NCBI RefSeq assembly: GCF_000993825.1
Contig: NZ_CP011114.1
Location: 5,394,001 to 5,458,000, forward strand
DNA length: 64,000 bases
Direction: 5' to 3'
Origin: Paenibacillus durus ATCC 35681
GTDB lineage: Bacteria; Bacillota; Bacilli; Paenibacillales; Paenibacillaceae
The notes under the pieces are model-generated. The model was not told where the DNA came from and ran no database searches. It worked only from the letters and a program-made list of their open reading frames with translations. Positions 26,615 to 37,586 of this stretch are shown one piece after another. The translations under genes were made by a program, and so were the position numbers. Numbering within the stretch: position 1 is the stretch's first letter; every line of letters starts with the position of its first letter.

Positions 26615-26676
26615 GTTGGACATGGTGTAGTTGCGGAGAAACTGGCCAAATAGCCAGCAGGTTAGGGGACTTCACA

Positions 26677-27606
26677 TTGGCAAATAACCAATATGGAATT
26701 ATTGAATCTATCGGCAATACACCGCTTATACGTCTTGTGAATGTGACGAAGGATCTGGGGCGAACGGACGTAAGCGTGTATGTGAAGGCCGAGCAGCTTA
26801 ATCCGAGCGGTTCGGTCAAGGACCGCGCCGCAAAGGCCATGATTTTGCAGGGAATCCAGTCGGGGCAATTGACCAAGGAGAAATCCATCATCGACGGGAC
26901 GAGCGGCAATACCGGCATTGCCTACGCAATGATCGGCGCGGCTCTCGGGTACAAAGTGACCCTGTGCCTTCCGGGTAACGCGAATGTCGAACGCAAGCGG
27001 ATTCTGCGGGCTTATCGCGCGGAAATTATCGAGACGGACCCGCTGCAAAGCTCGGATGGCGCGCAGCTTGAAGCCAAGCGGATAGCAGAGCTTGAGGCGG
27101 ACCGGTATTTTTATCCCGATCAATACAATAATGATGCGAACTGGAAAGCGCACTACGAGACGACTGCGCCGGAAATCTGGGAACAGACGGATCATAAGGT
27201 TACTCATTTTATCGCCGGCATGGGCACGTCGGGAACTTTTATCGGAACCTCCAGAAGATTGAAGGAATTGAATCCCGTAATCCAAACCGTAGCGATGCAG
27301 CCGGATTCGCCTCTGCACGGACTAGAGGGAATGAAGCATCTGGCAACGACGCTTAAGCCGGGAATTTACGACCAGACGGTAGCCGACGGGCTGATTGAGG
27401 TTGAAACCGAGGAAGCGTACGCCATGACGCGCAGGCTGGCGCGGGAAGAAGGGCTGCTGGTCGGAATCAGCTCCGGGGCCAATGTGCATGCCGCGCTGAA
27501 GCTGGCTGCGACCGTTCCTCCCGGATCAGTTGTCGTTACCATTTTATGCGACAGCGGGCTTCGATATTTAAGCGACGAGCTGTGGACAAGGGGAGATGCC
27601 ACATGA
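26677..27606 (+). CDS. cysM: CysM/CysK-type cysteine synthase
   Basis: A PLP enzyme of 309 residues that replaces the acetyl or phospho group of an activated serine with sulfide or a thiocarboxylate sulfur. The PLP lysine is in NPSGSVKDRAA (near residue 45), the substrate loop is DGTSGNTGIAYAM, the phosphate-binding loop is AGMGTSGTFIG, and GISSGAN is near the C-terminus. The TTG at 26677 has AGGGGAC 7 bases ahead. Its stop overlaps the start of the JAMM protease, and the pairing of CysM, JAMM protease and a CysO-like carrier mirrors mycobacterial mec-cysO-cysM. So sulfur from a protein thiocarboxylate is the likely co-substrate; O-acetylserine or O-phosphoserine as acceptor is undecided. Confidence 0.87.
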   Translation: MANNQYGIIESIGNTPLIRLVNVTKDLGRTDVSVYVKAEQLNPSGSVKDRAAKAMILQGIQSGQLTKEKSIIDGTSGNTGIAYAMIGAALGYKVTLCLPGNANVERKRILRAYRAEIIETDPLQSSDGAQLEAKRIAELEADRYFYPDQYNNDANWKAHYETTAPEIWEQTDHKVTHFIAGMGTSGTFIGTSRRLKELNPVIQTVAMQPDSPLHGLEGMKHLATTLKPGIYDQTVADGLIEVETEEAYAMTRRLAREEGLLVGISSGANVHAALKLAATVPPGSVVVTILCDSGLRYLSDELWTRGDAT

Positions 27607-28031
27607 TCCATCTGAAGCAGGAGCATATCGGCCAAATCAATAAACACGCCGAGGAGGATTACCCGCACGAGTGCTGCGGTATTGTGTTCGGGAGATTGGG
27701 CGAGGATCAGTCGAAGGTAGTAAGCGAACTGCTTCCGATTTCCAATTCGCGGGAAGAGCAGGCCAGGCATAACCGCTTCCTTATCACCTCGGAGGATATC
27801 ATGAGAAGCGAGTTGTACGCCCGAAAGCATAAGCTGGACGTTCTCGGCTTCTATCACTCGCATCCTGATCATCCCGCTCGTCCCTCCGCGTTCGACTTGG
27901 AGCATGCCTGGCCGACCTACTCCTACCTGATTGTCGCGGTTGCGGGGGGGCGGGCGGGAGAATTGACTTCCTGGGAGCTGAACAGTGACCGTTCCGCGTT
28001 CCATTCTGAAACTATTAATAGGGAGGATTAG
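27603..28031 (+). CDS. JAMM/Mov34 (Mec-like) metalloprotease
   Basis: A 142-residue zinc isopeptidase-fold protease. All JAMM residues are present: Glu in YPHECCGIVFG (near 23) and H-S-H-P with S-x2-D in FYHSHPDHPARPSAFD (near 83-96). Mycobacterial Mec removes cysteine from the C-terminus of the sulfur carrier CysO after CysM has built it there. Here the carrier is the N-terminal domain of the next gene and its Gly-Gly is internal, so this protease may also have to cut the fusion to free the Gly-Gly end. It overlaps cysM (ATGA) and ends five bases before the next start: a tight operon. Confidence 0.88.
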   Translation: MIHLKQEHIGQINKHAEEDYPHECCGIVFGRLGEDQSKVVSELLPISNSREEQARHNRFLITSEDIMRSELYARKHKLDVLGFYHSHPDHPARPSAFDLEHAWPTYSYLIVAVAGGRAGELTSWELNSDRSAFHSETINRED

Positions 28032-28035
28032 CCGT

Positions 28036-29496
28036 ATGACAGTAAGTTTGCTTATTCCTACCGCCCTGCGCTCTTTTACGGACGGTTTGTCGGAAATTGG
28101 CGTGGAGGCGGCCACGGTTGAAGAGGCGCTGGCTGCTCTAACCGAACAATTTGTCGATCTTCGGCGGCATTTGTTTAATGATCAAGGCCAGCTTCGCAGC
28201 TATGTGAATATCTATGTGAATGAAGAGGATATCCGGCAAAAGAACGGTCTGCAGACAGCCTTGTCGGATGGAGACGACGTAATGCTTGTGCCTTCCATTG
28301 CCGGCGGCTCGCCGGCTGAAACGGAAGGAGCCCAGAGCCCGGACCTTGACGGGCTTCCCGAACTGACCAAAGACGAAATTACCCGGTACAGCCGGCATCT
28401 TATTTTGCCGGAGGTTGGCGTGGAAGGGCAGCGCATCCTCAAAAAGAGCCGGGTTCTGCTGATCGGCACCGGAGGGCTGGGCGCGCCGATCGCCATGTAT
28501 TTGGCCGCCGCTGGCGTCGGCACGCTCGGCATTGTCGATTTCGACTTCGTGGATGAGACGAATTTGCAGCGGCAGATTATTCACGGCACGCGCGATATCG
28601 GCAGACCGAAGATCGCGTCCGCAAAGGACCGGATCAAGAGCATTAACCCGAAAGTAAACGTCATTGCCATCGAGCAGAGACTGTCCAGTCAGAACGCCCT
28701 CGACATTATCAAGGATTACGATGTGGTCGTGGATGGAACGGATAATTTCCCGACACGATATTTGGTCAATGACGCCTGCGTTTTATTGGGCAAGCCGAAT
28801 GTGTACGGCTCCGTATTCCGGTTCGAAGGGCAGGTCAGCGTGTTCTATGCGCAGGAAGGAGCCTGTTACCGCTGTCTGTATCCGGAGCCGCCTCCAGCCG
28901 GACTTGTTCCCACTTGCTCGGAAGGCGGGATACTCGGCGTTCTTCCCGGTATCATCGGCTGCATCCAGGCGAATGAAACGATCAAGCTGCTCCTTGGCAA
29001 AGGTGAACCTCTAATCAATCGGCTGCTGCTGTTCGACGCGCTGAAGATGAAGTTTCGGGAGCTTAAGCTCAGCAAGGACACGAACTGCCCCATTTGCGGA
29101 ACGCATCCTACCATTACATCCCCTATTGATTATGAAGAATTTTGCGGTTTGAAGAAGCCTGATGAAGAAGAGCCAATCGAGGAAATTACGGCTGCCGAGC
29201 TGAAAAGACGCTTTGATAACGGGGAAGGGGTGCAAATCCTGGACATCCGGGAGCCTCATGAGCTTGCGATTGGGAAGCTGCCAGGAACGAAAGCCATTCC
29301 TTTCGGCCAGATCGTTCGCCGGAAAGCGGAGCTTGATCCCGAGCGGGATACGATTGTCATATGTAAAATCGGCCAGCGCAGCGTGATGGCGATTCGTACT
29401 TTACGGGATTCCGGCTATACCGGCAAACTGCTGAATTTGAAAGACGGCATGAACGCATGGGCTCAGGAAATAGATCCCCGGATTGCGCAGTACTGA
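28036..29496 (+). CDS. MoaD/CysO-like carrier fused to MoeB-type E1 and rhodanese
   Basis: 486 residues in three parts. Residues 1-91 are a ubiquitin-like MoaD/ThiS/CysO domain ending SIAGG at 90-91. After a ~15-residue acidic linker, residues ~110-350 are an adenylating E1 with GTGGLGAP (144-151), the zinc pairs CYRC and CPIC, and a Cys in VPTCSEGG. Residues ~385-486 are a rhodanese with active-site loop CKIGQRS. Together they can adenylate a Gly-Gly terminus and deliver persulfide sulfur to it as thiocarboxylate, as MoeZ does for CysO. The odd point is that the Gly-Gly is not C-terminal, so the carrier must be released by proteolysis or work differently. AGGGAGG lies 10 bases before the ATG. 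Confidence 0.9.
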   Translation: MTVSLLIPTALRSFTDGLSEIGVEAATVEEALAALTEQFVDLRRHLFNDQGQLRSYVNIYVNEEDIRQKNGLQTALSDGDDVMLVPSIAGGSPAETEGAQSPDLDGLPELTKDEITRYSRHLILPEVGVEGQRILKKSRVLLIGTGGLGAPIAMYLAAAGVGTLGIVDFDFVDETNLQRQIIHGTRDIGRPKIASAKDRIKSINPKVNVIAIEQRLSSQNALDIIKDYDVVVDGTDNFPTRYLVNDACVLLGKPNVYGSVFRFEGQVSVFYAQEGACYRCLYPEPPPAGLVPTCSEGGILGVLPGIIGCIQANETIKLLLGKGEPLINRLLLFDALKMKFRELKLSKDTNCPICGTHPTITSPIDYEEFCGLKKPDEEEPIEEITAAELKRRFDNGEGVQILDIREPHELAIGKLPGTKAIPFGQIVRRKAELDPERDTIVICKIGQRSVMAIRTLRDSGYTGKLLNLKDGMNAWAQEIDPRIAQY

Positions 29497-29528
29497 TGAA
29501 TATCTGACTTATAAAACTCATTATAGTA

Positions 29529-29651
29529 GGCCCATTGCCGAAACAATGCGCTTATGCACGCGAGCATGGAAGGTCGCCGGACCGGTTGGTTAGGCGCGGA
29601 CTTTACCGTATCGCTCTTGAAAGTAAGTACATATCGTTCCGGCGATGGGCC
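29529..29651. repeat. Large foldback upstream of the encapsulin gene
   Basis: Ends GGCCCATTGCCG and CGGCGATGGGCC are inverted (11 of 12 match) 123 bases apart, and pairing continues imperfectly inward (GAGC, AAGTC/GACTT, GCC/GGC). It occupies most of the 200-base gap between the carrier-E1 gene and the encapsulin gene and is followed by a T-rich stretch. It could be a MITE, an attenuator setting shell expression, or an mRNA-stabilising hairpin. Confidence 0.55.
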
Positions 29652-29696
29652 TTATTATATATTTTTCATCATTATATGACTTAAGGGGGATTTACT

Positions 29697-30650
29697 ATGG
29701 CCGAACAAGACAATGGCAATCTGGCCGTACCGGCGCTCGGTTCGTCGGCAGCTTATCAACTGGCAAATGTTACTAAATCTGCACCGCAATTCGATGCCCT
29801 TACACCGCGCTGGATCACAAGGCTGTTCGAATGGAAGGGACTTGAAACCGGGATTTACCGGCTTAACAAAGTGCAGGAAGGCGATACGCCGCTTGATATT
29901 TTGTGCAGCACCGGCGATACGTCGAATATTACCGAAGGCTTTGTCGATTATAGTACAAGCCCGCGCGAATACGTGCTGAATTCCATTTCGACGATTATAA
30001 ACGTCAATACCCGCGTATCGGACATATACAGCAGCCCCTTCAACCAGATTCAGGAACAATTACGACTTGCCATTGAGAGCATCAAGGAAAGGCAGGAAAG
30101 CCAGCTCATCAACAGCGATGATTACGGTCTTTTGAAAAATGCGGCGCCTTCCCAGCGCATCCAGACACGCAACGGTGCGCCGACGCCGGATGATCTGGAC
30201 GAATTGATCTCCAAGGTATGGAAAGAGCCTTCCTATTTCCTGGCTCACCCTCGGGCTATCGCGGCCATCGGCCGGGAATGCACAAGACGCGGCGTTCCGC
30301 CGCAAACGGTGCAGATCTTTGGTTCGCATTTTTTAACCTGGAGAGGCATCCCTATTATTCCTACGGACAAGCTGTTCGTCGACGGTCATAAGAACCCGAA
30401 AGGCCAGGCGGGCAAAACGAATATTCTGCTGGTTCGCACCGGAGAAAATAAGCAGGGCGTTCTCGGCTTATACCAAACCGGTCTTCCGGGCGAGCAGTCA
30501 CGCGGGCTTTCGGTCCGGTTTACGGGCATCGACAAGCAGGGCATCGGCTCGTATCTCCTCTCCTTGTACTGCTCCGTTGCGATTCTTGCGGATGACGCGG
30601 TAGGGGTACTGGAAGATGTGGATGTAGGTAACTACTATGACTACGAATAG
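29697..30650 (+). CDS. srpI: Family 2A encapsulin shell protein (SrpI-like)
   Basis: A 317-residue HK97-fold protein that self-assembles into an icosahedral compartment. Family-specific stretches are clear: LANVTKSAPQFDALTPRW at the N-terminus, FVDYSTSPREYVLNSIST, TRVSDIYSSPFNQIQEQLR, ESIKERQESQLIN, GAPTPDDLDELISKVWKEP, FLAHPRAIAAIGRECTRRG and the C-terminal VLEDVDVG. These are the hallmarks of SrpI, the family 2A shell known from cyanobacteria. There is no cyclic-nucleotide-binding insert, which separates it from family 2B. Ribosome site AAGGGGG. The cargo gene starts inside its last codons. Known 2A shells enclose a cysteine desulfurase, and that gene is next. Confidence 0.95.
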   Translation: MAEQDNGNLAVPALGSSAAYQLANVTKSAPQFDALTPRWITRLFEWKGLETGIYRLNKVQEGDTPLDILCSTGDTSNITEGFVDYSTSPREYVLNSISTIINVNTRVSDIYSSPFNQIQEQLRLAIESIKERQESQLINSDDYGLLKNAAPSQRIQTRNGAPTPDDLDELISKVWKEPSYFLAHPRAIAAIGRECTRRGVPPQTVQIFGSHFLTWRGIPIIPTDKLFVDGHKNPKGQAGKTNILLVRTGENKQGVLGLYQTGLPGEQSRGLSVRFTGIDKQGIGSYLLSLYCSVAILADDAVGVLEDVDVGNYYDYE

Positions 30651-32223
30651 CAACCATCCATCCCTTCCGGACCCATCCGTCCTGGCGGCGCTGGCGAGTG
30701 CATACTTTCCGGAATTTTCATCCGGGGAAGCGGCTGAAGCCGCTTCCGCCGCTCCGGAATTTGCACCGTCTGTCCAGAATACGGTTCCTTCGTCTCCAGC
30801 CTTTGCTCCGTCCGTACAGGAGATTTCTCCTGCGGCGCAATCGTACAATGGATTATGGACCGAAGCGGACTTTCTGCGGGCGATTCCCGGTGCGTTTGAG
30901 TCGGACAGTGAAAGGACAAGCTCTTTGCCGGGCAGCTATGCTCCGTCGGTTGAGTTCTTGCCCAGCAGCCATGCTCCGTCCGCCGTTTCAGCTCCTTCGC
31001 TATCCTTCGGGTCGTTTGATGTAAACGCGGTTAGGAATGATTTTCCGATTCTGGCGGAGAAGGTGAATGGCAAAAATCTGGTGTGGCTGGACAATGCCGC
31101 GACGACCCACAAGCCCCGGCAGGTTATCGAGCGGATCAAGTACTATTATGAGCATGAAAATTCCAATATTCACCGGGCCGCTCACGAGTTGGCGGCGCGC
31201 TCTACGGACGCTTACGAGGCCGCCCGCGAGAAGGCGGCCCGGTTTCTGAACGCTCCTTCGGCGCAGGAAATCGTGTTCGTCCGGGGAGCGACGGAGGGAA
31301 TCAATCTGGTCGCAAGCAGCTACGTCAGACATCATTTGCAGAAAGACGATGAGATTCTCATTACGTGGCTTGAGCATCACGCCAACATCGTACCCTGGCA
31401 ATTGGTCTGCGAGGAGACCGGGGCGAAGCTCCGTGTCGCTCCTGTCGATGAGAGCGGACAAATTCTGCTGGACGAATATGCAAAGCTGCTGAGTTCCCGG
31501 ACGAAGTTCGTCTCTCTGACCCATGTATCCAACGCGCTTGGTACGGTTACTCCGGTAGCGGAGATGGTCAGTCTGGCCCACCGCTATGGCGCCAAAGTGC
31601 TGGTTGACGGTGCGCAAGCCGTCTCCCACTTGAAAGTGGACGTTCAGGCGCTCGATGCCGATTTTTACGTGTTCTCGGGTCATAAAGTATTTGGTCCCAC
31701 GGGAATCGGCGTACTTTACGGCAAACCCGAAGCGCTCGAAGCCATGCGTCCCTACCAGGGCGGAGGCAATATGATCGTGGATGTAACGTTCGAGAAGACT
31801 ATTGTTCACCCGGCCCCGGCCCGTTTTGAAGCGGGAACCGGAAATATTGCGGATGCGGTCGGGCTTGGCGCGGCGCTGGATTACGTCTCCTCGATCGGTC
31901 TGGATGTTATTAACCGCTATGAGCATTTCCTGCTGGAGTACGGCATAGAATCGCTTTCCCGCGTCCCTGGGCTTCGGCTCATCGGCACGGCAAAGGAAAA
32001 AGCGGGCGTCCTGTCCTTCGTTCTCTCAGGGTTTACGACAGAAGAGGTCGGCAAGGCCCTTAGCAATGAAGGGATCGCCGTTCGTTCGGGTCATCACTGC
32101 GCCCAGCCGATTCTCCGCAGATTCGGGCTTGAGAGCGCGGTAAGACCATCGCTGGCACTCTATAACACCTGCGGGGAAATTGATGCCTTGACTTCTGTGC
32201 TGTTGAAGTTGAAGCATAGCTGA
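30637..32223 (+). CDS. Cysteine desulfurase with disordered cargo-loading N-terminus
   Basis: A 528-residue PLP enzyme releasing sulfur from cysteine as a protein persulfide. Residues ~127-528 are a SufS-type (group II) desulfurase: PLP Lys350 in VFSGHKVFG and persulfide Cys488 in VRSGHHCAQP. Residues 1-125 are Ala/Ser/Pro-rich and predicted disordered, with a repeated short motif: FAPSVQ at 42 and 56, YAPSVE at 101 and HAPSAV at 112. In characterised 2A systems such an extension loads the enzyme into the shell, so this is the cargo. The ATG overlaps the encapsulin gene by 14 bases in another frame, tying shell and cargo synthesis together. Confidence 0.94.
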   Translation: MTTNSNHPSLPDPSVLAALASAYFPEFSSGEAAEAASAAPEFAPSVQNTVPSSPAFAPSVQEISPAAQSYNGLWTEADFLRAIPGAFESDSERTSSLPGSYAPSVEFLPSSHAPSAVSAPSLSFGSFDVNAVRNDFPILAEKVNGKNLVWLDNAATTHKPRQVIERIKYYYEHENSNIHRAAHELAARSTDAYEAAREKAARFLNAPSAQEIVFVRGATEGINLVASSYVRHHLQKDDEILITWLEHHANIVPWQLVCEETGAKLRVAPVDESGQILLDEYAKLLSSRTKFVSLTHVSNALGTVTPVAEMVSLAHRYGAKVLVDGAQAVSHLKVDVQALDADFYVFSGHKVFGPTGIGVLYGKPEALEAMRPYQGGGNMIVDVTFEKTIVHPAPARFEAGTGNIADAVGLGAALDYVSSIGLDVINRYEHFLLEYGIESLSRVPGLRLIGTAKEKAGVLSFVLSGFTTEEVGKALSNEGIAVRSGHHCAQPILRRFGLESAVRPSLALYNTCGEIDALTSVLLKLKHS

Positions 32224-32317
32224 AGTGTACCGGGAACGGCGGACAGGCCGCAGTCCATTCCTTATCATTTCCGGCGCCGGACGATGTCGTTGAAGCAGGG
32301 GTAAAGGAGGGTGAGTC

Positions 32318-33262
32318 TTGAGCAGTATTAATGACAACCGAATGAACCGTCTCGTTGCGGAGATTGCGGCCAGCTACCGGGAACAGCCGATTAATCCTTT
32401 GCTGGATTATTCGCTTCTTCCAAGCCGCAAGCTGGTTATTGAGAGCATACATTTGGTTTGGGAATTGCTGTTCCCCGGTTATTTCGGCAAGCAGGACTTG
32501 AATGACGAGACATTGGAGTATCATATTGGCTCTGTTCTCATACAGATTCAGGAGAAGCTGACAGACCAGATTGGACGCTCTCTGCTGTACCGCAGGGGCC
32601 AGGATTCCCATTCCTCCCAAGAGGTAAGACCGGAGGCGGAGGAAATCATTCATCAATTTTTGGCGGAAATTCCCCGGATACGAAGTGTGCTCGCCACCGA
32701 TGCCCAGATCGCTTTCGACGGAGATCCGGCGGCCAATGATTTGAGCGAGATCATTTTCTCCTATCCCGGCTTATTCGCGGTAGGGATCTACCGTATGGCC
32801 CATGAACTGGAAGTGCTGTCTGTCCCGCTTATTCCGCGAATTATGACCGAATATGCGCACAGCGTCACAGGTATTGATATCCATCCGGGGGCGAAGATCG
32901 GCAGTTCCTTCTTTATCGACCATGGTACCGGGGTGGTAATCGGGGAAACGACGGTGATCGGTAATCGGGTGAAGATTTACCACGGGGTGACGCTGGGAGC
33001 CTTATCGCTCCGGGAGGGTCATTCGATGTATGGGAAAAAGCGCCATCCGACGCTTGAGGATGATGTGACGGTATATTCCGGCGCATCCATTCTGGGCGGG
33101 GATACCGTCATCGGCAAAGGAGTCGTGATCGGCAGCAATGTTTCCATCTTCAAGTCCGTGCCCGCCGGGGCGAAAGTGACCGTAAAGAACCCGGAACTGA
33201 TTATCAAAGGCCAGGCGCCGCAAGAGTTCCCGCAGGAATTCATCTGGGATTGGGTAATTTGA
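32318..33262 (+). CDS. epsC: Serine O-acetyltransferase, EpsC type
   Basis: Makes O-acetylserine, the carbon acceptor for cysteine synthase. 314 residues. An N-terminal helical region (1-180) precedes a left-handed beta-helix of hexapeptide repeats (GIDIHPGAKIG, HGTGVVIGETTVIGN, YHGVTLGALS, GASILGGDTVIG), with catalytic His in the GTGVVIGET neighbourhood. The long N-terminus and SREGHSMYG-like segment (LREGHSMYGKKRHPTLED) mark the EpsC branch. The TTG is preceded by AAAGGAGGGTGAG. It closes the locus, linking serine activation to the encapsulated desulfurase and CysM. Confidence 0.93.
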   Translation: MSSINDNRMNRLVAEIAASYREQPINPLLDYSLLPSRKLVIESIHLVWELLFPGYFGKQDLNDETLEYHIGSVLIQIQEKLTDQIGRSLLYRRGQDSHSSQEVRPEAEEIIHQFLAEIPRIRSVLATDAQIAFDGDPAANDLSEIIFSYPGLFAVGIYRMAHELEVLSVPLIPRIMTEYAHSVTGIDIHPGAKIGSSFFIDHGTGVVIGETTVIGNRVKIYHGVTLGALSLREGHSMYGKKRHPTLEDDVTVYSGASILGGDTVIGKGVVIGSNVSIFKSVPAGAKVTVKNPELIIKGQAPQEFPQEFIWDWVI

Positions 33263-33276
33263 AGCCCTGCATTAAA

Positions 33277-33320
33277 AAACGAACCCAACGCCACTAATAC
33301 AGTGGGGTATGGGTTCGTTT
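33277..33320. terminator. Bidirectional terminator, epsC / acnA
   Basis: AAACGAACCCA pairs perfectly with TGGGTTCGTTT. T-runs follow on both strands (stronger on minus, TTTTTT), matching the convergent arrangement. Confidence 0.85.
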
Positions 33321-33358
33321 ATATTTCTCACGGGATATACCCCGCGCCGTTCCTTACA

Positions 33359-36097
<2,739 letters not shown>

Positions 36098-36156
36098 GAA
36101 TGTGCCTCCTTGTTTCATCTGTTGAAACTCCATTTCATATTCGACTCTGTCTATTA

Positions 36157-36185
36157 AGTATAACGGTTACAGGGGGGCGAGTAAA
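36157..36185 (-). promoter_or_regulatory. Promoter of acnA
   Basis: On the minus strand TTTACT and TATACT are separated by exactly 17 bases, 60 bases before the start codon. Confidence 0.7.
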
Positions 36186-36393
36186 GATTTTTCCCTCATT
36201 TTATTCGAAAAATCCGCTCCTTTTCCGGCGCTGCTTCCCCGTAAAATACATGAGTTAAGTTTCATGGCCATCACAGCACTTTACGGGGTTATTGTCCGTA
36301 TAGCCGCCCGCCCTGCCTCATATATATAGTACAGCAGCATATTGTCCTGGCGAAGCGCAGCCTTTTGCCCGGGAATTTGCTTTAGGCGATTTT
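36186..36393. other. Intergenic region upstream of acnA with a hairpin
   Basis: Part of a 459-base divergent gap. CCCCGTAAA (36237) pairs with TTTACGGGG (to 36288), a 9-bp stem with a 34-base loop and no T-run. No coding potential seen. The rest of the gap is repeat copy C (36394-36496). Confidence 0.45.
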
Positions 36394-36496
36394 CTTGAAA
36401 TAAGACTTTATAAGCTTCACGCCTATCGTTTGGTCTTCTATTTTTACGAGAAACGTACCCGCGTCTTGAAAAGACGCCGTCAGGTGTTTCTTCTTA
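36394..36496 (+). repeat. Dispersed two-hairpin repeat, copy C
   Basis: Shares TAAGACTTTATAAGCTTC, CCTATCGTTTGGTCTT and ACGAGAAACG with copies A and B. Here the inner stem of hairpin 2 is CGTCTT/AAGACG, unrelated in sequence to the other copies but again fully paired, which argues for selection on structure or for a structure-dependent mobile element. It ends about 60 bases before the amidase gene. Confidence 0.75.
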
Positions 36497-36556
36497 TGGG
36501 TAACTCGTAAGTTCGGCAGACTCATGTATCTGTGCGGGAAGGGGCGAAAATGGGCA

Positions 36557-37567
36557 ATGGATCAGAAATGGAAGCAAAGCCTGTATGTATATGTCGATCA
36601 ATGCAACAAAAGCCGGGTGGTTCCCGAAGAGGAAGTCTTCACCGGCGCTTTAAGCGAACCGGGTATCCGGCTCGGGCAGCAGCAGCGGGGCCGGAGGATT
36701 GCGAAATGGTACAGCGATAGAGCGATCACGCCCCGGCGCTGCGAGACGGGGGTCAAGGTGCTGCGGACGGCGCAGCGGGATTCGGGGGACGTTATAGCGG
36801 AAGTTGCCCTGCACAGCGCATTTTATTATGAAAAAGGCGGTATCACGCACCGCGAAGACAAAGTGGAGCGGGAACGCCTGACCTTTGCGAATGCCAATGG
36901 AAGTACCGGGTGGACTATCGCCGGTGTGGAGCGGGATATTCCGGAGAAGGTTCCACGGAAAGGCGCTATAGCGTCTCCGGCGGAGCTCTCCGGCCTTGAA
37001 GCGCCGACTTTTCCCGGGCCGCTGCTAAGCCGCAGGGTGCTGGGCCCTTCCGTCCGCGATGTCCGGTACCGCCGGGAAGACGCAGCGGCGTATGCGGACC
37101 GGTGGTGGAACGAGAACAATCCGGAATTTGAAACATTCGCCGTGGATTGTACGAATTATGTCTCCCAATGTCTCTTTGCAGGGGGGGCACCGATCAACTA
37201 TACTGGTAAAAGAGAAACGGGCTGGTGGTATAAAGGCTATGTCGGCAATCAGGAAGGGTGGAGCTTCAGTTGGGCTGTCTCTGACAGTCTGCGCCGCTAT
37301 TTGGACGGGGAACGCCGCAATGGCCTTCGCGCGGAAACCGTAGAGCGGCCCGAACAGCTGATGCTTGGAGACGTCATCCAGTACGACTGGGACGGAGACG
37401 GACGCTTTCAGCACAGCACGATCGTTACGGCCTTTGACGCGGGCGGCATGCCGCTCGTCAATGCGCATACGGTGCCGAGCCGCCATCGCTTCTGGGACTA
37501 TCGCGATTCCTATGCCTGGACCGAGAGAACGGCGTACCGTTTTTTTCACATTAACGATTATCTATAA
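36557..37567 (+). CDS. Putative amidase-domain protein (Amidase_6)
   Basis: 336 residues. The C-terminal ~170 form a papain-like amidase fold: catalytic Cys in AVDCTNYVSQCLFAGG (about residue 205) and His in FQHSTIVTAFD (about 295). No signal peptide is visible, and the N-terminal half is a poorly conserved beta-rich region. Members are thought to act on peptidoglycan or small peptides. I prefer the ATG at 36557 (GAAGGGGCG upstream) to 36524. It lies 19 bases before ddl, a cell-wall enzyme, and probably shares its transcript. Confidence 0.8.
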   Translation: MDQKWKQSLYVYVDQCNKSRVVPEEEVFTGALSEPGIRLGQQQRGRRIAKWYSDRAITPRRCETGVKVLRTAQRDSGDVIAEVALHSAFYYEKGGITHREDKVERERLTFANANGSTGWTIAGVERDIPEKVPRKGAIASPAELSGLEAPTFPGPLLSRRVLGPSVRDVRYRREDAAAYADRWWNENNPEFETFAVDCTNYVSQCLFAGGAPINYTGKRETGWWYKGYVGNQEGWSFSWAVSDSLRRYLDGERRNGLRAETVERPEQLMLGDVIQYDWDGDGRFQHSTIVTAFDAGGMPLVNAHTVPSRHRFWDYRDSYAWTERTAYRFFHINDYL

Positions 37568-37586
37568 TCCGGAAAGAGGTTAAGGA

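Noticed and set aside
26578..26676. ATG at 26578 as start of the cysteine synthase
   Set aside because: It overlaps the TATAAT of a well-spaced promoter; the extra residues are not family-like and have no ribosome site.
29497..29696. T-box or SAM riboswitch ahead of the encapsulin gene
   Set aside because: No T-box GGGTGGNACC core or SAM-I conserved core was found; the structure is a simple foldback.
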